A stretch of DNA of 29,033 nt. Source: Pseudomonadota bacterium (lineage in GTDB: Bacteria; Desulfobacterota; Desulfobacteria; Desulfobacterales; Desulfobacteraceae). How positions within the stretch are numbered: position 1 is the stretch's first letter; every line of letters begins with the position of its first letter. The notes under the pieces are model-generated. The model ran no database searches, was not told where the DNA came from, and worked only from the letters and a program-made list of their open reading frames with translations. Position numbers and translations under genes: made by a program. Below are positions 1 to 9,315 of the stretch, piece after piece. The stretch is from positions 1 to 29,033 of the forward strand of contig JAHIVS010000621.1 of assembly GCA_018816605.1 (NCBI GenBank), in the 5' to 3' direction.

Positions 1-954
1 GCCCATATGATCCGGTCCATGGAAACCTTTAAGGCCCTTTTGGCGCAAAATCTTTCCCCGGAAGAGCTTGACGCCCGCATTAAAAAAGAATTCTGGGTGT
101 ACGCGAGTGTGGGAAATGCCCAGGGAAAGGTTTTGTTCACCGGCTATTATGAGCCTACCTACAAGGGCAGCCTTGAGCCGGACGATACCTATGTTTACCC
201 GGTTTATTCCAAGCCCCAGGATCTTCTGCAGGTTGATCTTTCCCTTTTTTCCGATAAATACAAAGGCCATAAACGCCTGACGGCCCGGGTCAACCCCGAA
301 AGCCGGCAGGTGGTTCCCTATTATTCCCGGCAAGAGATCAACAACATTTCTGATTTCAAAATTTTGGCCCCGCCGGTTGCCTGGCTGGAAAATCGGGTGG
401 ACCGGTTTTTTCTTGAAATCCAGGGATCGGGAAGGGTGGCCCTTAAACAGGGAGGAGAACTTCGGGTGCACTATGCCGGCAGCAACGGCAAGGCCTATCG
501 GTCCGTGGGCCGGTATCTCATCGACAAGAAGGAAATTGCCAAGGAAAATATGTCCATGCAGGCCATCCGGGAATGGCTGGAAAATAACCCGGAAAGAATG
601 GATGAGGTGCTCCACCACAACCAAAGTTTTGTCTTTTTCAAAGCCGGTGAAGGGGGCCCCTTTGGCAGTATCAATGTGGCGGTAACCCCTTTGCGGTCCA
701 TTGCCACGGACCAAAAACTATTTCCCAACGGCGGCCTGTGCTTTGCCCAGGCCGCCCTGCCCGATCCCCATTCCCTTGCGCCATTGTCCCAATGGAAACA
801 GGCCGCTTTGTTTGTTTTGAACCAGGATGCGGGCGGTGCCATAAAGGGACCTGCCCGGGCAGACCTTTTTTGCGGCAACGGATCCTATGCTGAGTTTGCG
901 GCAGGTCATATGAATGTCTACGGGCAATTGTATTTTCTGGTCTTAAAACCCTGA
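1..954 (+). CDS. mltA: Membrane-bound lytic murein transglycosylase A, 5'-truncated by the window
   Basis: This is a lytic transglycosylase of the MltA family, which cleaves the MurNAc-GlcNAc bond of peptidoglycan to give 1,6-anhydro ends, normally as an outer-membrane lipoprotein facing the periplasm. The frame is open to the window edge (two codons lie before the first ATG at 7), and no lipoprotein signal or lipobox is visible, so the true start lies upstream. The visible part holds the MltA barrel domain (FTGYYEP near residue 45; FFLEIQGSGRV near 134). It ends with the C-terminal 3D domain, whose motif NQDAGGAIKGPARADLF carries the conserved acidic residues of the active site, followed by AGHMNVYGQLYFLV. 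The stop is at 952-954, with 86 bases to the next gene. Family assignment is confident; only the N-terminus is missing. Confidence 0.93.
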   Translation, partial: AHMIRSMETFKALLAQNLSPEELDARIKKEFWVYASVGNAQGKVLFTGYYEPTYKGSLEPDDTYVYPVYSKPQDLLQVDLSLFSDKYKGHKRLTARVNPESRQVVPYYSRQEINNISDFKILAPPVAWLENRVDRFFLEIQGSGRVALKQGGELRVHYAGSNGKAYRSVGRYLIDKKEIAKENMSMQAIREWLENNPERMDEVLHHNQSFVFFKAGEGGPFGSINVAVTPLRSIATDQKLFPNGGLCFAQAALPDPHSLAPLSQWKQAALFVLNQDAGGAIKGPARADLFCGNGSYAEFAAGHMNVYGQLYFLVLKP

Positions 955-1040
955 TTTTCAAGGGGGAGGGCTTTTCCAGGCTTTGCAAAGAAAAACAGTT
1001 TGTGGTAGGGTAAATTCCAATCTTCCATAAAGGGAGGAAA

Positions 1041-3614
1041 ATGGATTCAGCAGACACATATTCACTTGAGCAAAACCTTCGCCTTCTTGACCTGGCCCTG
1101 GACTGCCTGTTTATTTATCCATCTGAAAGGGAAAAAATACGGGCGCTTCTGGAAGAAAAATCCACCGAACCCCCGGGCATGAATCTGGCGGATATTTTCA
1201 AGCAGGAGAGCCTTGTTTCGGATGAAAAAATGCAATACCTGCTTGCCCTTGACCAACATTTGCAGACCCAGTGTATGGATCAGCAATTCGGGCAGCTGGC
1301 CGTTGCCAATAAGCTTGTCTCCCAGGAGGCGGTTGCCCAAGCCCTTCATTACCAGAGCGCCCATTTCAAAAAAACCGGCATCACCCTGAAAATCGGGGAG
1401 ATTCTGGTTGATAATAAACGCATCACCCATGGGGATCTGTTTTCAATTTTACTGACCCAAAATCGGATTAAAGATGAACACCTTCTGGATGCCTTGAATC
1501 ACATGGGCCAGACCCAGGCCCAGAAGGATGCCGTCAATGGGAGGTTCGGGGCACTTGCCATTAAAAATAAAGTGGCGACAATCGAGCAGGTAGCGGCTGC
1601 CATGGAAATTCAAAGGAATGAAAGACGCACACAGGCAGGCGACCGGTTCATCGGCCAGATTCTTCAGGAAACAGCCCATCTGTCTGAAGGGGATATCCTG
1701 CAGGTTCTTTTAGAGCAGAAACAGCTTGAAAAAAGGAGACTTGACCTTGAAAATGCCCTGTATACAGTTCAGTCTGAAATAAAGATTTCCAAGAAACTGA
1801 ACCTGTTTTTCGAATACGGGGTCTCCAAAGATGGCCTTGAGGCTTTTGTAAGAAAAAGAATGGAACCCACGGAAGCAGTTCCTGTCTACGAGGTTCTGAT
1901 TTGGCTTAGAAGGGGGGGGATCCGGTTTGGTATTGTCAGTGATGCTCTTCTGGAAGACTTTATCCGGGAAGCAAAAATAAATTCTCAAATAATTGTTGCA
2001 AAGGGGTTTCCGCCAAAGCCGTGTACCCATGAGGCCCTTGAGTTTTATTTTGAAAATCAAGCGGTTCCTATCCCCCGGGAATCGTCTGCTGGGGAACCGG
2101 ATCAATCAGAGTTTCCAGGAAAGGAGGGTGAAAGCCAGGAAACACTATTGGACAAGGAACGCCCCCAGAATTCGGAATCCCTGGCACCGGTGCCGGATAT
2201 GCCTTTTCCCGGAGAAACAAAAGGAGGCAAACCGCTTTGCATAAGAAAAAACAGCCTTTTGGCAAAAATCAGTCCGGGAAAGGAAGGAAGGCCGGGGAAA
2301 AATGTTTTCGGCTATCCCATCCAACCGGACAGACCCTCTGTATGTGGGGTCGCCGCCGGAAGCGGGGTGATTAAAAAAGGCCCTGTTTTTATTGCCCGGA
2401 TAGACGGCCGCCCTGTCCTTAAAAACAATACCACCCTCATGGTTGAGCCGGCTGCCGGGAGGATTGAAATTAAAACCATCACCGGCGTCATCAACAATGA
2501 CACCAAAGAGGTTTATGAATCCGTATCCGTTCAACTCACCGGTACCCTGGCGCCTGGGGCCGTCCTAAGGTGTCATTCCCTGAGACTCCACGGATCTCTT
2601 TTGGGATGGGCGATCTGTGAACGAGACATTGAGGTGAAAGGGGATATCGGTACAGAAAAAACAAAGGATAAAGGGACAGATCACCGGACAGGCATTCTCT
2701 GCGGCGGATCTGTTAAAGCCTCCAAGCGGATTGTCAATTCGTCCATCCAGACGGCAGGCGAACTTTTGGCATTGAATTCAATGGTTGTGGGATCAGAAGT
2801 CATAGCCTTCAAGGGTATGGTGATCGGGGACGCACTCAAGGGTGAAGTCGGACCGTCCATCCTTCAGTTCGGCCTTAAACCCAATGATAAAATTCTTGCC
2901 GCGGATCGTACGCTGGGGAAAAAAAAAGAGGCATTGTCCATTCTAAAAAAAGAAGCCGATATCGCCGATTTAACAGAAAAATACAAAAAAGAGCGCAAAG
3001 AACACGTGACCCGGCAAACCGAACAAGCCATATTGAAAAATATCGTTCAAATTATTGAAACCCCGGATCTTTATCAGCATGAGAGTCTTGACGATAAGCT
3101 CCGGTACCTATACCGCCTGCCGGAATTTTCCTCCGTCAAAGCCCGCTATTTAAAATTTCCGCAAACGGAAACAGGTTTGGCGTTTCTCAATCAAACACTT
3201 GCAGCCATGGGGAAAATGTCCCTTGAAAACGGGTTAAAAGCAATTCGAGAGAAAATTGATCCAGAACCGGCGGATGAAACACCTGGAACCGTTACCTATG
3301 GACATGAGATCCATTTTAAAGCCCGCCTTGCTGCCTTTGAGCGGGAGATTTCAGAAAAATCAGAAGAAATAAAGCGGCTGGAAAATGAGATCAAAGCGCT
3401 TGAAGCGTTAAGGACAAGGCTTGGATCACCCCATGCCGCCGCTCTTTTCTTGTCAAAGGCGGAAATAAGAATAAAAAACAAGTGCGAAGCGGGAACCATT
3501 ATCAAAGGCAAACTTGCCCGGCTTGTGGTGGAAAACACTTTATACAATGTTAAATTCAGAGAGGTGCCGGTCCCCAAAACCAATAGGGCTTCCATTTCCA
3601 TTGAAAGGTATTAG
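1041..3614 (+). CDS. fapA: FapA/DUF342 family protein with repeated N-terminal helical domain
   Basis: 857 residues. The central part matches the FapA (DUF342) family: the signature KISPGKEGRPGKNVFGYPI near residue 415 is followed by a beta-rich region with valine/glycine-spaced strands (about 440-620), as in polymer-forming beta-solenoids. The C-terminal quarter (about 620-800) is charged and predicted coiled coil, ending in a short beta domain. The first 240 residues are unusual. They hold at least three similar helical units of the type FGQLAVANKLVSQEAVAQAL and FGALAIKNKVATIEQVAAAM, which resemble MshEN/GspE N-terminal repeats, a fold that can bind c-di-GMP in other proteins. A good site (GGGAGGAAA) lies just before ATG 1041. 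FapA proteins have been linked to flagellar assembly and cell-surface functions, but the biochemical role is not settled. No flagellar gene is adjacent. Confidence 0.85.
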   Translation: MDSADTYSLEQNLRLLDLALDCLFIYPSEREKIRALLEEKSTEPPGMNLADIFKQESLVSDEKMQYLLALDQHLQTQCMDQQFGQLAVANKLVSQEAVAQALHYQSAHFKKTGITLKIGEILVDNKRITHGDLFSILLTQNRIKDEHLLDALNHMGQTQAQKDAVNGRFGALAIKNKVATIEQVAAAMEIQRNERRTQAGDRFIGQILQETAHLSEGDILQVLLEQKQLEKRRLDLENALYTVQSEIKISKKLNLFFEYGVSKDGLEAFVRKRMEPTEAVPVYEVLIWLRRGGIRFGIVSDALLEDFIREAKINSQIIVAKGFPPKPCTHEALEFYFENQAVPIPRESSAGEPDQSEFPGKEGESQETLLDKERPQNSESLAPVPDMPFPGETKGGKPLCIRKNSLLAKISPGKEGRPGKNVFGYPIQPDRPSVCGVAAGSGVIKKGPVFIARIDGRPVLKNNTTLMVEPAAGRIEIKTITGVINNDTKEVYESVSVQLTGTLAPGAVLRCHSLRLHGSLLGWAICERDIEVKGDIGTEKTKDKGTDHRTGILCGGSVKASKRIVNSSIQTAGELLALNSMVVGSEVIAFKGMVIGDALKGEVGPSILQFGLKPNDKILAADRTLGKKKEALSILKKEADIADLTEKYKKERKEHVTRQTEQAILKNIVQIIETPDLYQHESLDDKLRYLYRLPEFSSVKARYLKFPQTETGLAFLNQTLAAMGKMSLENGLKAIREKIDPEPADETPGTVTYGHEIHFKARLAAFEREISEKSEEIKRLENEIKALEALRTRLGSPHAAALFLSKAEIRIKNKCEAGTIIKGKLARLVVENTLYNVKFREVPVPKTNRASISIERY

Positions 3615-3678
3615 GGGAGTTGCGGATAATTTCAAGCAGTCTTATGCGGCCTTAATGGCCAGTGGATGAGGATGGCAG

Positions 3679-5262
3679 ATGAAATCAACACAGACCCATG
3701 ATTTTGATTATATTGTTATCGGTTCCGGTTTTGGCGGCAGTGTCTCTGCCTTGCGGCTTTCGGAGAAAGGATACCGGGTTGCCGTGATTGAAAAGGGCAA
3801 AGAGTGGAAGACCCAGGATTTCCCCAAAACAAACTGGAATATTAAAAAATATTTATGGATACCCCAAATCGGCTGCTACGGATATCAAATGCTGACGCTG
3901 TTCAAGCATGTCATGATCGTCCATGGCAGCGGCGTGGGAGGCGGAAGCCTGGTCTATGCAAATCAGCTGCTGGTTCCTCCGGAGGAGGTGTTTAAAAGCC
4001 GGGACTGGTGCATCGAAAACCCACTGGAAACCCTTACGCCCCATTATGAAACCGCCAAAAAAATGCTGGGTGCAAATGAGAGTCCCCATGTGGGCAAAGC
4101 AGATCTGCTGCTGCAACAGGTCGGCATGGAGATGACCGGCACGGATACCTTCCATAAAAACGATGTGGGCATCTTTTTCGGCACGCCTGAAGAAACGGTT
4201 CCGGATCCCTATTTTGACGGCAAGGGGCCGGACCGGACCGGGTGCACTTTTTGCGGCGCCTGTATGATCGGCTGTCCTGTGGGGGCAAAAAATACCCTGG
4301 ATAAAAATTATCTGTTTCTAGCCAGGGGCCGGGGGGCAAAAATTATTCCGGAAACACTGGTGACCGGCGTAAGAAAGGTGATCGACGGATATGAGGTGAT
4401 AACAACAAACATGACGGGGTTCTTGAAAAAACAAAGGATATTCCGGGTAAAAGGTGTTGTCTTTTCAGGCGGTGTCCTGGGAACCGTCAAATTGTTGAGC
4501 CAGTGTAAAGACAAGGGACTTCTCCCCCTTATTTCCGAAGGACTGGGCAATTTTGTAAGGACCAATTCCGAAGCGTTGATCGGTGTCAAATCCAATGATA
4601 AAACCTGCGACTGGAATGACCAGATTGCCATCACTTCAGGTATCTACCCGGACAAGAGCACCCACATTGAAATTGTCCGCTATAACAAGGGGTCGGACGT
4701 GCTGTTGAATCTTTTAACCATCATGTCCGGCGGAGGGGGAAATGTTCCCCGGGTGATCCGGTTTCTGGGCAATGTTGTACGGCATCCCCTGCAATTTTTA
4801 AAATTGTTATGGCCCCTGGGGAAAGCGGCCTCCATATCGGTACTTCTGGTGATGCAGACCGATAAAAATCATCTCAAGCTGGGGTATAAACCCAGGTGGT
4901 GGCGTCTGGGGGGCAAGTCCATCAATTCCGAGATTCCCCAAGGATTTGAAAGATCCCCCAGCTATATCCCGGTTGCCAATGAAACCGCCAGGCGCCTGGC
5001 CAAAAAGATGGCCGGAATTGCCTTGAGTTCCTTTCCTGAAGTCCTCTTGAACATGTCCACCACGGCCCACATCCTGGGCGGATGCTGCATGGGCACGTCT
5101 GCCCTGGAGGGTGTTGTTTCGGACAAGGGAGAGGTGTTTAACTATCCCGGTCTTTATGTTGCGGACGGATCAGTGGTGTCTGCCAATCTCGGGGTAAACC
5201 CGAGTCTGACCATTACCGCATTGTCCGAGCATATCATGTCAAACATTCCGTCCAAAGAATAA
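3679..5262 (+). CDS. GMC-family FAD oxidoreductase (cholesterol-oxidase-like)
   Basis: 527 residues. The N-terminus has a dinucleotide-binding fold with GSGFGG at residues 15-20, followed by an acidic strand end (VAVIEKG) that binds FAD ribose. The segment HGSGVGGGSLVYANQL is the typical GMC FAD-contact loop. The C-terminal half carries HILGGCCMGTSA and GLYVADGSVV...NPSLTITALSEH, the conserved GMC C-terminal region. Residues 189-199 hold C-x2-C-x2-C-x3-C followed by Pro, a pattern like a [4Fe-4S] ferredoxin site, seen in the cholesterol-oxidase-like branch of the family. The substrate is likely an alcohol or sterol-like hydroxyl, but the sequence does not say which. It starts 64 bases after fapA and may share its transcript. 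No signal peptide is visible, so it is probably cytoplasmic. Confidence 0.88.
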   Translation: MKSTQTHDFDYIVIGSGFGGSVSALRLSEKGYRVAVIEKGKEWKTQDFPKTNWNIKKYLWIPQIGCYGYQMLTLFKHVMIVHGSGVGGGSLVYANQLLVPPEEVFKSRDWCIENPLETLTPHYETAKKMLGANESPHVGKADLLLQQVGMEMTGTDTFHKNDVGIFFGTPEETVPDPYFDGKGPDRTGCTFCGACMIGCPVGAKNTLDKNYLFLARGRGAKIIPETLVTGVRKVIDGYEVITTNMTGFLKKQRIFRVKGVVFSGGVLGTVKLLSQCKDKGLLPLISEGLGNFVRTNSEALIGVKSNDKTCDWNDQIAITSGIYPDKSTHIEIVRYNKGSDVLLNLLTIMSGGGGNVPRVIRFLGNVVRHPLQFLKLLWPLGKAASISVLLVMQTDKNHLKLGYKPRWWRLGGKSINSEIPQGFERSPSYIPVANETARRLAKKMAGIALSSFPEVLLNMSTTAHILGGCCMGTSALEGVVSDKGEVFNYPGLYVADGSVVSANLGVNPSLTITALSEHIMSNIPSKE

Positions 5263-5596
5263 AATTTGTAAAAAAAGATCCGTGCGGCCCATGATTCTGC
5301 ATTTTTTTTATTTGGGACTGCCTGATCGACAGGGCCGCTTGAAAATATGGGTTGCCAATGGCTTTTTAATACAATTTTAACCCAACCGGTTTATGTTGCA
5401 TCTGTGATTTTGTATTGCCGGGCACCCAGAAAAAAAAGTATACCGCTCATCAAAAGTTTGGGAGACAAATTTTTTATCCTTTGATATAAGATCTGGCTGA
5501 CACATGTTTGCATGATCCGGAACGGGTAAAAAAATATGGCAATCCCCAAATTGGCGGGATCAATCAGTTTATACTACTTGGGAGATGAACCCTAGG
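5263..5596. other. Non-coding gap between the GMC oxidoreductase and cheW
   Basis: About 330 bases without a supported gene. It is AT-rich with short homopolymer runs. A 7-base inverted repeat (GCGGCCC at 5284-5290 and GGGCCGC at 5332-5338) flanks a 41-base loop containing a T-run, and could be part of a terminator for the upstream gene. I found no convincing sigma-70, sigma-54 or sigma-28 promoter for cheW. Confidence 0.4.
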
Positions 5597-6109
5597 ATGT
5601 CAGAATCTGTTGGGACAATAGACCCACCCACCAAGCGCGTTGCCAATAGAACCGGCAAGTACCTGATCTTTACCCTTGGCAAGGAAGAATACGGCATCGG
5701 TATCCTCCAGGTGAAGGAAATCATCGGAATGCTGCCCATCACTTCAGTTCCGCGCACTTGTCCCTTCGTAAAAGGCGTGATCAATCTTCGCGGGAAAGTG
5801 ATTCCGGTGGTTGACCTCAGATTGAAATTTTCCATGGCCCCGATTCCCTATTCGGACCGCACCTGCATTATTGTTGTGGAGCCCCCCTCTGAATCAGGAA
5901 GTCAGCTGACAGGTATTATTGTGGATGCTGTTTCCGAGGTGGTGGCTGTGCAAGAAGAGGAAACGGAAGCGGCACCGTCCTTTGGGGCATCCCTTGATAC
6001 AAATTATATTCTCGGGATTGCAAAGGTGGGAGAGGGTTTAAAAATTTTGTTGGATATGGAGCGTGGGCTCCTGGCGGATATGGGTGCAGTCCCAAAGGAT
6101 TTTTCATGA
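5597..6109 (+). CDS. cheW: CheW chemotaxis coupling protein
   Basis: CheW couples chemoreceptors to the CheA kinase at the cytoplasmic face of the membrane. The product is 170 residues from the ATG at 5597. I prefer this start because the GGAG at 5581-5584 touches the alternative ATG at 5585 but lies 12 bases from 5597. Family hallmarks are visible: YLIFTLGKEEYGIGILQVKEI, then VPRTCPFVKGVINLRGKVIPVVDLRLKF, then TGIIVDAVSEVVAV, and the final beta-strand ILGIAKVGEGLKILLDMERGL. The N-terminal 20 residues are a short disordered lead. The gene lies 57 bases upstream of a chemoreceptor in the same direction, so the pair likely forms a receptor-coupler unit working with a CheA encoded elsewhere. Confidence 0.95.
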   Translation: MSESVGTIDPPTKRVANRTGKYLIFTLGKEEYGIGILQVKEIIGMLPITSVPRTCPFVKGVINLRGKVIPVVDLRLKFSMAPIPYSDRTCIIVVEPPSESGSQLTGIIVDAVSEVVAVQEEETEAAPSFGASLDTNYILGIAKVGEGLKILLDMERGLLADMGAVPKDFS

Positions 6110-6166
6110 TTTTTGAAAGAGCCCCCATTTGTAGACTATTGCCATAATTTAAAAGGAAATCCGTAA

Positions 6167-8047
6167 ATGAAATTCAGTCTTAAAAATAAATTTCTCATTC
6201 CAACCATAACGGCGACCATCCTGTGCTTGGGTGTTATGTCCGTTTTTTCATTTGTTAAATCCAAAGATGCTTTGGAAAAATCCATTATCCGTCAGGTGGA
6301 ATACATATCAGCGTCAATTTCAAAACAGGTTGGCAATTGGATCGATGAACGGAAAAGCGATCTGGCCAATTTCAGTCAGGAGCGGATATTGATAGAAGCT
6401 GCGGATCCGGCACTCCTTGATGAAACAAGACAAAAACAGGCGACCGCCCGTCTGGGAAAAATAAAGAAAAGCAATGATTTTTTCGAATTTATTGCAATGG
6501 CCAATCCCAAAGGAGAAATTGTTTTATCGTCGGATAGCGAGCATATCGGGTCAATGAATGTATCGGATCGAAACTATTTTAAGGAATCTGTTTCAGGCAA
6601 TATTTTTGTTTCCGAGGTTATCAAAAGCAAAGCCTCCGGCAATCCGGTTTTCTGCATTTCAGCACCGGTTGGAAAAGACAATGACATCCTAGGCGTGCTC
6701 TTGGCGGTCATTGATCTTAATTATTTTGCAAAGGCCTTTGTTGATTCTGAAAAAGTAGGAGAAACCGGCTACGCATACATAATGAACAATACGGGTGTTA
6801 TCCTGGCCTACCCGGACAAATCAAAAATTTTATCTCTGGATATAAGCCAATTCGATTTTGGCCGGCAGATGCTGGAACAGAAAAACGGGGTTATTCACTA
6901 CCAGTTTAAGGAAGTCGATAAGGTGGTTGCTTTTTCCCAGGAAAAAAATATGGAGTGGATTATTGCCTCCACAGCCAATCGGTCGGAGGTGTTTGCACCC
7001 ATAAATCAGATCCGCAATGCAAATATGATAATCGGTATGGTGTGCGTTGCGATCATTGCAGCCATCATCTTTCTGATCACACGGTCCATTATTGCCCCGA
7101 TCAATCGCATTATAAATGGAATGGAAGAAGGGGCAAACCAGGTGGCTGCCGCTTCAGGGCAGGTATCTTCCTCGAGTCAGTCCCTTGCAGAGGGAGCGTC
7201 ACAGCAGGCAGCATCCATCGAAGAAACTTCCTCTTCAATGGAAGAAATGTCCTCCATGACCAAACAGACGGCCGAGAATTCAAGCACGGCGGACAGGCTG
7301 ATGAAAGACACCAAACAGGTGGTTGCGGTTGCAACAAAGTCAATGGATGAACTGACACTTTCCATGGGAAATATTTCCAAGGCAAGCCGGGAAACTTCCA
7401 AGATTATAAAAACCATTGATGAGATTGCATTCCAGACAAATCTTCTGGCCCTGAATGCTGCGGTTGAGGCTGCCCGGGCAGGGGAGGCCGGTGCCGGTTT
7501 TGCCGTTGTTGCCGATGAGGTCAGGAATCTTGCCATGCGGGCTGCAGATGCGGCCAAAAGTACATCGGAGTTGATTGAAGGCACGGTGAAAAAGGTCAGC
7601 CAAGGGTCAAAGCTGGTTTCAATGACCAGCGATGCCTTTGGCGAGGTCGCCAAAAACACCGACAGTGTCGGGGATCTGATCGCTGAAATTTCAGGGGCAT
7701 CCAGAGAGCAGTCCAATGGAATCGAACAGGTAAACAATGCCATTTCCGAGATGGACAAGGTGGTCCAGCAAAATGCCGCCAATGCAGAAGAATCCGCATC
7801 TGCCTCGGAAGAGATGAATGCCCAGGCAGAACAGCTCCAGACGTTTGTCGGACAGCTTGTCCGTCTTGTTACCGGTAAAGAAAAACAGGAGGCCACAAGC
7901 AGCATGGGCAGAAGTTCTCTCTCCAGGACCGCTCCTTATCCTTCAACGCCATCTGGTTTTGATAAGAGAAGAATGCTCGCCCGTGCGTCAAAAGAGATCC
8001 GTCCGGACCTGGTCATTCCCTTTGACGATGACTTTAAGGACTTCTAG
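6167..8047 (+). CDS. Methyl-accepting chemotaxis protein with periplasmic dCache-type sensor
   Basis: 626 residues. A first membrane segment lies at about residues 11-30 ([20 protein letters not shown]) and a second at about 284-305 ([19 protein letters not shown]). The roughly 250 residues between them look like a double Cache ligand-binding domain ([48 protein letters not shown]). A short HAMP region follows, then a long coiled-coil signalling domain with the invariant hairpin tip [20 protein letters not shown] followed by [13 protein letters not shown]. Glu/Gln/Ala-rich stretches on both sides of the tip ([24 protein letters not shown]) are probable methylation regions. The protein ends in an acidic-aromatic tail ([10 protein letters not shown]). 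The ligand is unknown; dCache receptors often sense amino or carboxylic acids. It is likely cotranscribed with cheW. Confidence 0.93.
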   Translation: MKFSLKNKFLIPTITATILCLGVMSVFSFVKSKDALEKSIIRQVEYISASISKQVGNWIDERKSDLANFSQERILIEAADPALLDETRQKQATARLGKIKKSNDFFEFIAMANPKGEIVLSSDSEHIGSMNVSDRNYFKESVSGNIFVSEVIKSKASGNPVFCISAPVGKDNDILGVLLAVIDLNYFAKAFVDSEKVGETGYAYIMNNTGVILAYPDKSKILSLDISQFDFGRQMLEQKNGVIHYQFKEVDKVVAFSQEKNMEWIIASTANRSEVFAPINQIRNANMIIGMVCVAIIAAIIFLITRSIIAPINRIINGMEEGANQVAAASGQVSSSSQSLAEGASQQAASIEETSSSMEEMSSMTKQTAENSSTADRLMKDTKQVVAVATKSMDELTLSMGNISKASRETSKIIKTIDEIAFQTNLLALNAAVEAARAGEAGAGFAVVADEVRNLAMRAADAAKSTSELIEGTVKKVSQGSKLVSMTSDAFGEVAKNTDSVGDLIAEISGASREQSNGIEQVNNAISEMDKVVQQNAANAEESASASEEMNAQAEQLQTFVGQLVRLVTGKEKQEATSSMGRSSLSRTAPYPSTPSGFDKRRMLARASKEIRPDLVIPFDDDFKDF

Positions 8048-8057
8048 CCCGTTAACG

Positions 8058-8114
8058 CCCGGACCGGTCCTCAGTGTGTCCGGGGAGTTTGATTCCAAAA
8101 ACCAGGCTTTGGAA
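8058..8114. terminator. Two adjacent hairpins between convergent genes
   Basis: Just after the chemoreceptor stop there are two perfect inverted repeats. CCCGGAC (8058-8064) pairs with GTCCGGG (8078-8084), and TTCCAAA (8093-8099) pairs with TTTGGAA (8108-8114). Neither has a strong T-run. Their place between convergent transcription units suggests a termination region. The remaining bases to 8283 show nothing else. Confidence 0.3.
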
Positions 8115-8283
8115 ATTAAGCCAAATTCCCAGGAGAGAAATTTTGATCAACGGGATGTCCCAGAGGCCATATTGACAGGTGTGGATCACTTGAGAAAACG
8201 GAAAAGGCCAGAGGGGATCTGACGCCCTGAACCCGGCTGAGAAATTCCATGGCAGCAGCGTTGAAAATATCTGGCGGGTGAAG

Positions 8284-9315
8284 CTATCGCCATTCAATAT
8301 CCTGGGACCGGAACAGGAGGATGACGTGTCTTCCTGGCAAAAGGCTTAAGGCCGCAGCCTGGTCCTGGGAAAAGCGTATATCCAGGGAAAAATCCCCGGC
8401 CTTAAGGCGGATCATGATCCGGCCATCGCTTTTTTCCATGAGCATGGCCGTGATTTGTGCTGTGATCTGGTTATCGTATCCGTTTGTCTTATCCCGTTTA
8501 AGGCAGATATGAATTTTTCCCTTTTGGATCACCGCGATTCCCCGGGTCCTGTTCCCCATGGGCAGGCGGATGTGTTCGTCTGCCCCGCCGTTGTCCAGCC
8601 ATTTTACCGGGGCATCTTTTTGTGACAGGTCATAGGGCGGCGGAATGATATTTTCCGTGCCCGTTGAAAAAATTTTGCCATTGGCAATGGAGATCCGTGT
8701 ATCCGTACATTCGGTCAGCCATGGCAGATCATGGCTTGCAATCACCAGGGTGCACCCCCAGTCTTCCCTGGCAGCCAGGGAGGCTTTCCGGATCTGTTCT
8801 GCGCTTTGGGTGTCCACATTGGCCACGGGCTCGTCCAGAAGCAGCACATCGGGTTTCAGGATGAGGCGGGCAGCCATGGCCACCCGCTGGGCTTCTCCGC
8901 CGGAAAGCGCATGCCATTGACGGTGGGCAAAATCCCCGTGGTCCAGCCCCACGCTTTCAAGGGCATTGCAGATTCTTTTTTCAAGGTTTGAAAGATCTTT
9001 CCGGATTTTCAGGCCATAGGCAATATTATCAAAGACCGACCGTCTTAACAGGTAGGGTTTCTGGGTAAGCAGGGTGACCCGGGAGCGGACCCGGGGGGAC
9101 AGGGGGGTTTCTTTGCGTCCGTTGAAACACACATCTCCTCTGGTTGGTTTCAGGGCAAAGGCCATAATTTTCAGCAAGGTGGATTTCCCACTGCCGTTGG
9201 GGCCGGTCAGGCCTGTAATGGATCCCCGGGAAATCTGCAGTTTGTCAATATCCAGAACGCATTTATCCATGTAGCAGTGCTGGATATGGTTTAATTGATA
9301 GGAGATCTGTTTCAT
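8284..9315 (-). CDS. tupC: Tungstate ABC transporter, ATP-binding protein
   Basis: This is the ATPase of a tungstate/molybdate-type importer. Of 343 residues, the first 220 or so form the nucleotide-binding domain: Walker A GPNGSGKST at 38-46, Q-loop in TLLTQKPYLLRRSVFDNIAYGL, signature LSGGEAQRVAMAARLI, Walker B VLLLDEP and switch His in VIASHD. The remaining 110 residues (from about AVIQKGKIHICLKR) form an extra C-terminal domain of beta character, like the TOBE/MOP-type regulatory domains of oxyanion transporters. Many TupC proteins lack or shorten this domain, so it may serve for feedback by the imported anion. The start overlaps the tupB stop by 4 bases (ATGA), indicating translational coupling. 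It is the last gene of tupABC. Confidence 0.9.
   Translation of the reverse strand: MKQISYQLNHIQHCYMDKCVLDIDKLQISRGSITGLTGPNGSGKSTLLKIMAFALKPTRGDVCFNGRKETPLSPRVRSRVTLLTQKPYLLRRSVFDNIAYGLKIRKDLSNLEKRICNALESVGLDHGDFAHRQWHALSGGEAQRVAMAARLILKPDVLLLDEPVANVDTQSAEQIRKASLAAREDWGCTLVIASHDLPWLTECTDTRISIANGKIFSTGTENIIPPPYDLSQKDAPVKWLDNGGADEHIRLPMGNRTRGIAVIQKGKIHICLKRDKTNGYDNQITAQITAMLMEKSDGRIMIRLKAGDFSLDIRFSQDQAAALSLLPGRHVILLFRSQDIEWR

Noticed and set aside
5493..5517. A sigma-54-like TGGC...TTGC pattern before cheW
   Set aside because: GG and GC are separated by 13 bases instead of the required 10, so it is not a sigma-54 promoter.
7177..7905. A long minus-strand frame (242 codons) opposite the chemoreceptor signalling domain
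   Set aside because: It is the mirror of a highly repetitive Ala/Ser/Glu coiled coil. The translation is Ser/Ala/Thr-rich with no family features, whereas the plus strand is a clear receptor.
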